Assembly (NCBI RefSeq): GCF_900129055.1
Contig: NZ_FQUZ01000027.1
Span: 1-47,120 of the forward strand
DNA: 47,120 nt
Direction: 5' to 3'
From: Lampropedia hyalina DSM 16112
GTDB lineage: Bacteria; Pseudomonadota; Gammaproteobacteria; Burkholderiales; Burkholderiaceae_C
The number at the start of each line of letters is the position of its first letter. Position 1 is the stretch's first letter. The translations under genes were made by a program, and so were the position numbers. Shown here in pieces: positions 45,657 to 47,120 of the stretch. A model generated the notes under the pieces. The model was not told where the DNA came from. It did no database searches and saw nothing but the letters and a program-made list of their open reading frames with translations.

Positions 45657-46316
45657 ATGAAGAAACTCAACAAAGTGGCGATGTTGTTTGCCTCTGCTGC
45701 ATTTGCAACAGCCGCTAGCGCACAAATCCAGGCTGCTGATGGCGGCAACGTCGTGGACAACTGGCAAAACGGCACCGGCGAACTCGTCTGGAAGAACGGT
45801 ACCGACGAACTGTGCTGGCGCAATGCCTTCTGGACACCTGCAACCGCAGCCGAAAACTGCGACGGTGCCCTGCAAAAGCCTGCTGAAGTCGCCCCACCAC
45901 CCGCTCCTCCCGTGGTTGAGCCACCTCCACCCCCACCTGCACCTGAGCCTGTTCCCCAGAAGGTCAGCTTCTCTGCTGATGCCTTCTTCGACTTCGACAA
46001 GGCCGTGCTGAAGCCTGAAGGCCGTTCCAAGCTCGACGAGCTGGCTGCCAACGTAGGCAAAATCGATCTGGAAGTCATCATCGCCGTGGGTCACACCGAC
46101 TCCACCGGCCCTGATGCCTACAACCAGAAGCTGTCCGAGCGTCGTGCCAACGCCGTCAAGCAGTACCTGGTTTCCAAGGGTGTTGAAGCCAACCGCGTGT
46201 ACGCCGAAGGCAAGGGCGAACGGGAACCCGTGGCCACCAACGCCACCCGCAGCGGTCGCGCCCAGAACCGCCGCGTGGAAATCGAAGTGGTCGGCACTTC
46301 TGCACCCAAGCAGTAA
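45657..46316 (+). CDS. ompA: OmpA-family outer membrane protein (peptidoglycan-binding)
   Basis: The 219-residue protein starts MKKLNKVAMLFASAAFATAA, with a signal peptide cut after ASA and an AGAGGAG ribosome binding site. A short mature segment with VWKNGTDELCWRNAFWTPAT and two cysteines is followed by a proline-rich linker (PPPAPPVVEPPPPPPAPEPV). Then comes an OmpA-C domain: FSADAFFDFDKAVLKPEGRS, IIAVGHTDSTGPDAYNQKLS, ERRANAVKQYLVSKG and ATRSGRAQNRRVEIEVVG, which binds diaminopimelate in peptidoglycan. There is no beta-barrel, so it is a short, envelope-tethering variant common in Comamonadaceae. Confidence 0.94.
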   Translation: MKKLNKVAMLFASAAFATAASAQIQAADGGNVVDNWQNGTGELVWKNGTDELCWRNAFWTPATAAENCDGALQKPAEVAPPPAPPVVEPPPPPPAPEPVPQKVSFSADAFFDFDKAVLKPEGRSKLDELAANVGKIDLEVIIAVGHTDSTGPDAYNQKLSERRANAVKQYLVSKGVEANRVYAEGKGEREPVATNATRSGRAQNRRVEIEVVGTSAPKQ

Positions 46317-46339
46317 TTGCTGCAACAGCAGATACCTGC

Positions 46340-46366
46340 AAAGCCCCTCCCCGGAGGGGCTTTTTA
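46340..46366 (+). terminator. Rho-independent terminator after ompA
   Basis: AAGCCCCTCC pairs with GGAGGGGCTT (about 46341-46362) around a tight loop, followed by TTTTT to 46365. It lies about 25 bp past the ompA stop. Confidence 0.85.
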
Positions 46367-46511
46367 CCTGATTGCGCGGAAAGCCCCATCGTTCACAGCC
46401 TGCCCCGTACTGGATACGGGGGCGTGGATGCAAAGCGCGCAACCCAACGGGTTCCATGTTGGTTCATGGATAACACATTGAAAATATACCCTCTCTGTTA
46501 AAGTCAGCACC

Positions 46512-47120
46512 ATGCTGACCGTTGTCAAAACCCTGAAACTTCGCGTGAAGGACAAGCACACGCCACTGCTGTTGCAGATGGCGCGGCAGGTCAATTTCGT
46601 GTGGAATTTCATCAATGAGCTCTCCAGCCCGCTCGATTCGGGAGCGCGGCAAGTGGCTGTCCGCCTACGACATCCAAAAGTACACCGATGGAGCGTCCAG
46701 GGAATTGGGCTTGCACAGCCAAACAGTGCAACGGGTTTCTGTGAAATACGTCACGCGCCGCCGTCAATTCAAATGCACCCGCCTGAACTGGCGCAAATCC
46801 ACCGGCAGCCAGCGCAGCCTGGGCTGGATACCCATCAACACCGGCGCGGCTTCTTGGAAGAACGGGCGGGTCTATCACAACGGCCATTATTTCGGCATGT
46901 GGGATTCCTATGGCCTGGGCCAGTACAAATTCAAGACCGCCAGCTTCAACGAGGATGCACGCGGTCGCTGGTATTTCAACGTGGCCGTGGAGATTGAAAC
47001 CAAACCCACAGAAGCCACGGCATCAGTTGGAATCGACCTGGGCCTGAAAGACTGTGCCACCACCAGCACGGGCCAGAAGCTGCATGGCCGCTGGTATCGG
47101 GAACTGGAGCCGCAGCTTGC
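46512..47120 (+). pseudogene. tnpB: IS200/IS605-family TnpB, frameshifted and cut by the right edge
   Basis: The first 39 codons read MLTVVKTLKLRVKDKHTPLL and VNFVWNFINELSS, the typical TnpB N-terminus. After that the matching frame is +1: RSIRERGKWLSAYDIQKYTD, ELGLHSQTVQRVSVKYVTRR, then the RuvC-I motif VGIDLGLKD near 47030 with the catalytic aspartate. An extra C in the CCC at 46628-46630 explains the shift; restoring AGCCGC reunites the frames. TnpB is an RNA-guided nuclease that keeps or spreads IS605 elements. With the frameshift it is likely inactive, unless the extra base is an assembly error. The 3' half lies outside. The region 46367-46511 has a hairpin (about 46403-46421) that may belong to the element's left end. 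Confidence 0.85.

Overview
The window reads as chromosomal DNA of a betaproteobacterium of the order Burkholderiales, most likely family Comamonadaceae. The evidence is the high GC content, the supraoperon gyrA - serC - pheA - tyrA - aroA/cmk - rpsA - ihfB - lapA - lapB, an AroA-Cmk fusion protein, and a CobD/CbiB-family gene after an rplS-Nudix pair. I cannot name the genus from sequence alone. The window begins inside an IS3-family transposase gene and ends inside an IS200/IS605-type tnpB gene, so it may be a draft contig bounded by repeats (inference).

Left part (1-10.2 kb): an IS3 end truncates a secreted-type gene. Then, on the minus strand, come rplS - Nudix CoA pyrophosphatase - cobD-like, an auxiliary lipoprotein of an ABC transporter, an acyl-CoA dehydrogenase, the electron transfer flavoprotein genes etfB-etfA, and an enoyl-CoA hydratase with a histone-deacetylase-like amidohydrolase. 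Most of this is fatty-acid or branched-chain acyl-CoA oxidation feeding electrons through ETF.

Middle part (10.4-30 kb): a plus-strand operon encodes a MoxR ATPase, a DUF58 protein, a TgpA-type transglutaminase and an MltB-type lytic transglycosylase (cell envelope). On the minus strand follow a large secreted CAP/DUF4214 protein, a Tat-exported multicopper oxidase, a 185-bp palindromic MITE-like element, cysK, a LysE-family exporter and an SfnB/DszC-like flavin monooxygenase. The monooxygenase is divergent from an ABC importer of the sulfonate/nitrate/taurine type with two paralogous permeases. A copC-copD pair is attached to the second permease. Together these look like an organosulfur uptake and desulfurisation module and a copper module.

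Right part (30-47 kb): trmD and rimM, then an IS605-type right-end remnant and a terminator, rpsP, and the lapB to gyrA supraoperon, all on the minus strand. ompA (plus strand) and a frameshifted tnpB follow.

The most notable features are these. The usual rpsP-rimM-trmD-rplS operon is broken twice: a transposon end plus terminator lies between rpsP and rimM, and about 26.7 kb separates trmD from rplS. There is a MITE-like palindrome at the end of cysK. The CAP/four-repeat DUF4214 protein has an unusual architecture. The CopD protein carries a cytochrome-c-like domain that has lost its haem motif. The importer has tandem permease paralogues, each overlapping the next gene by the same ATGGTAA junction. 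No transcription factor gene other than ihfB was seen, and no rRNA, tRNA or CRISPR array was recognised.
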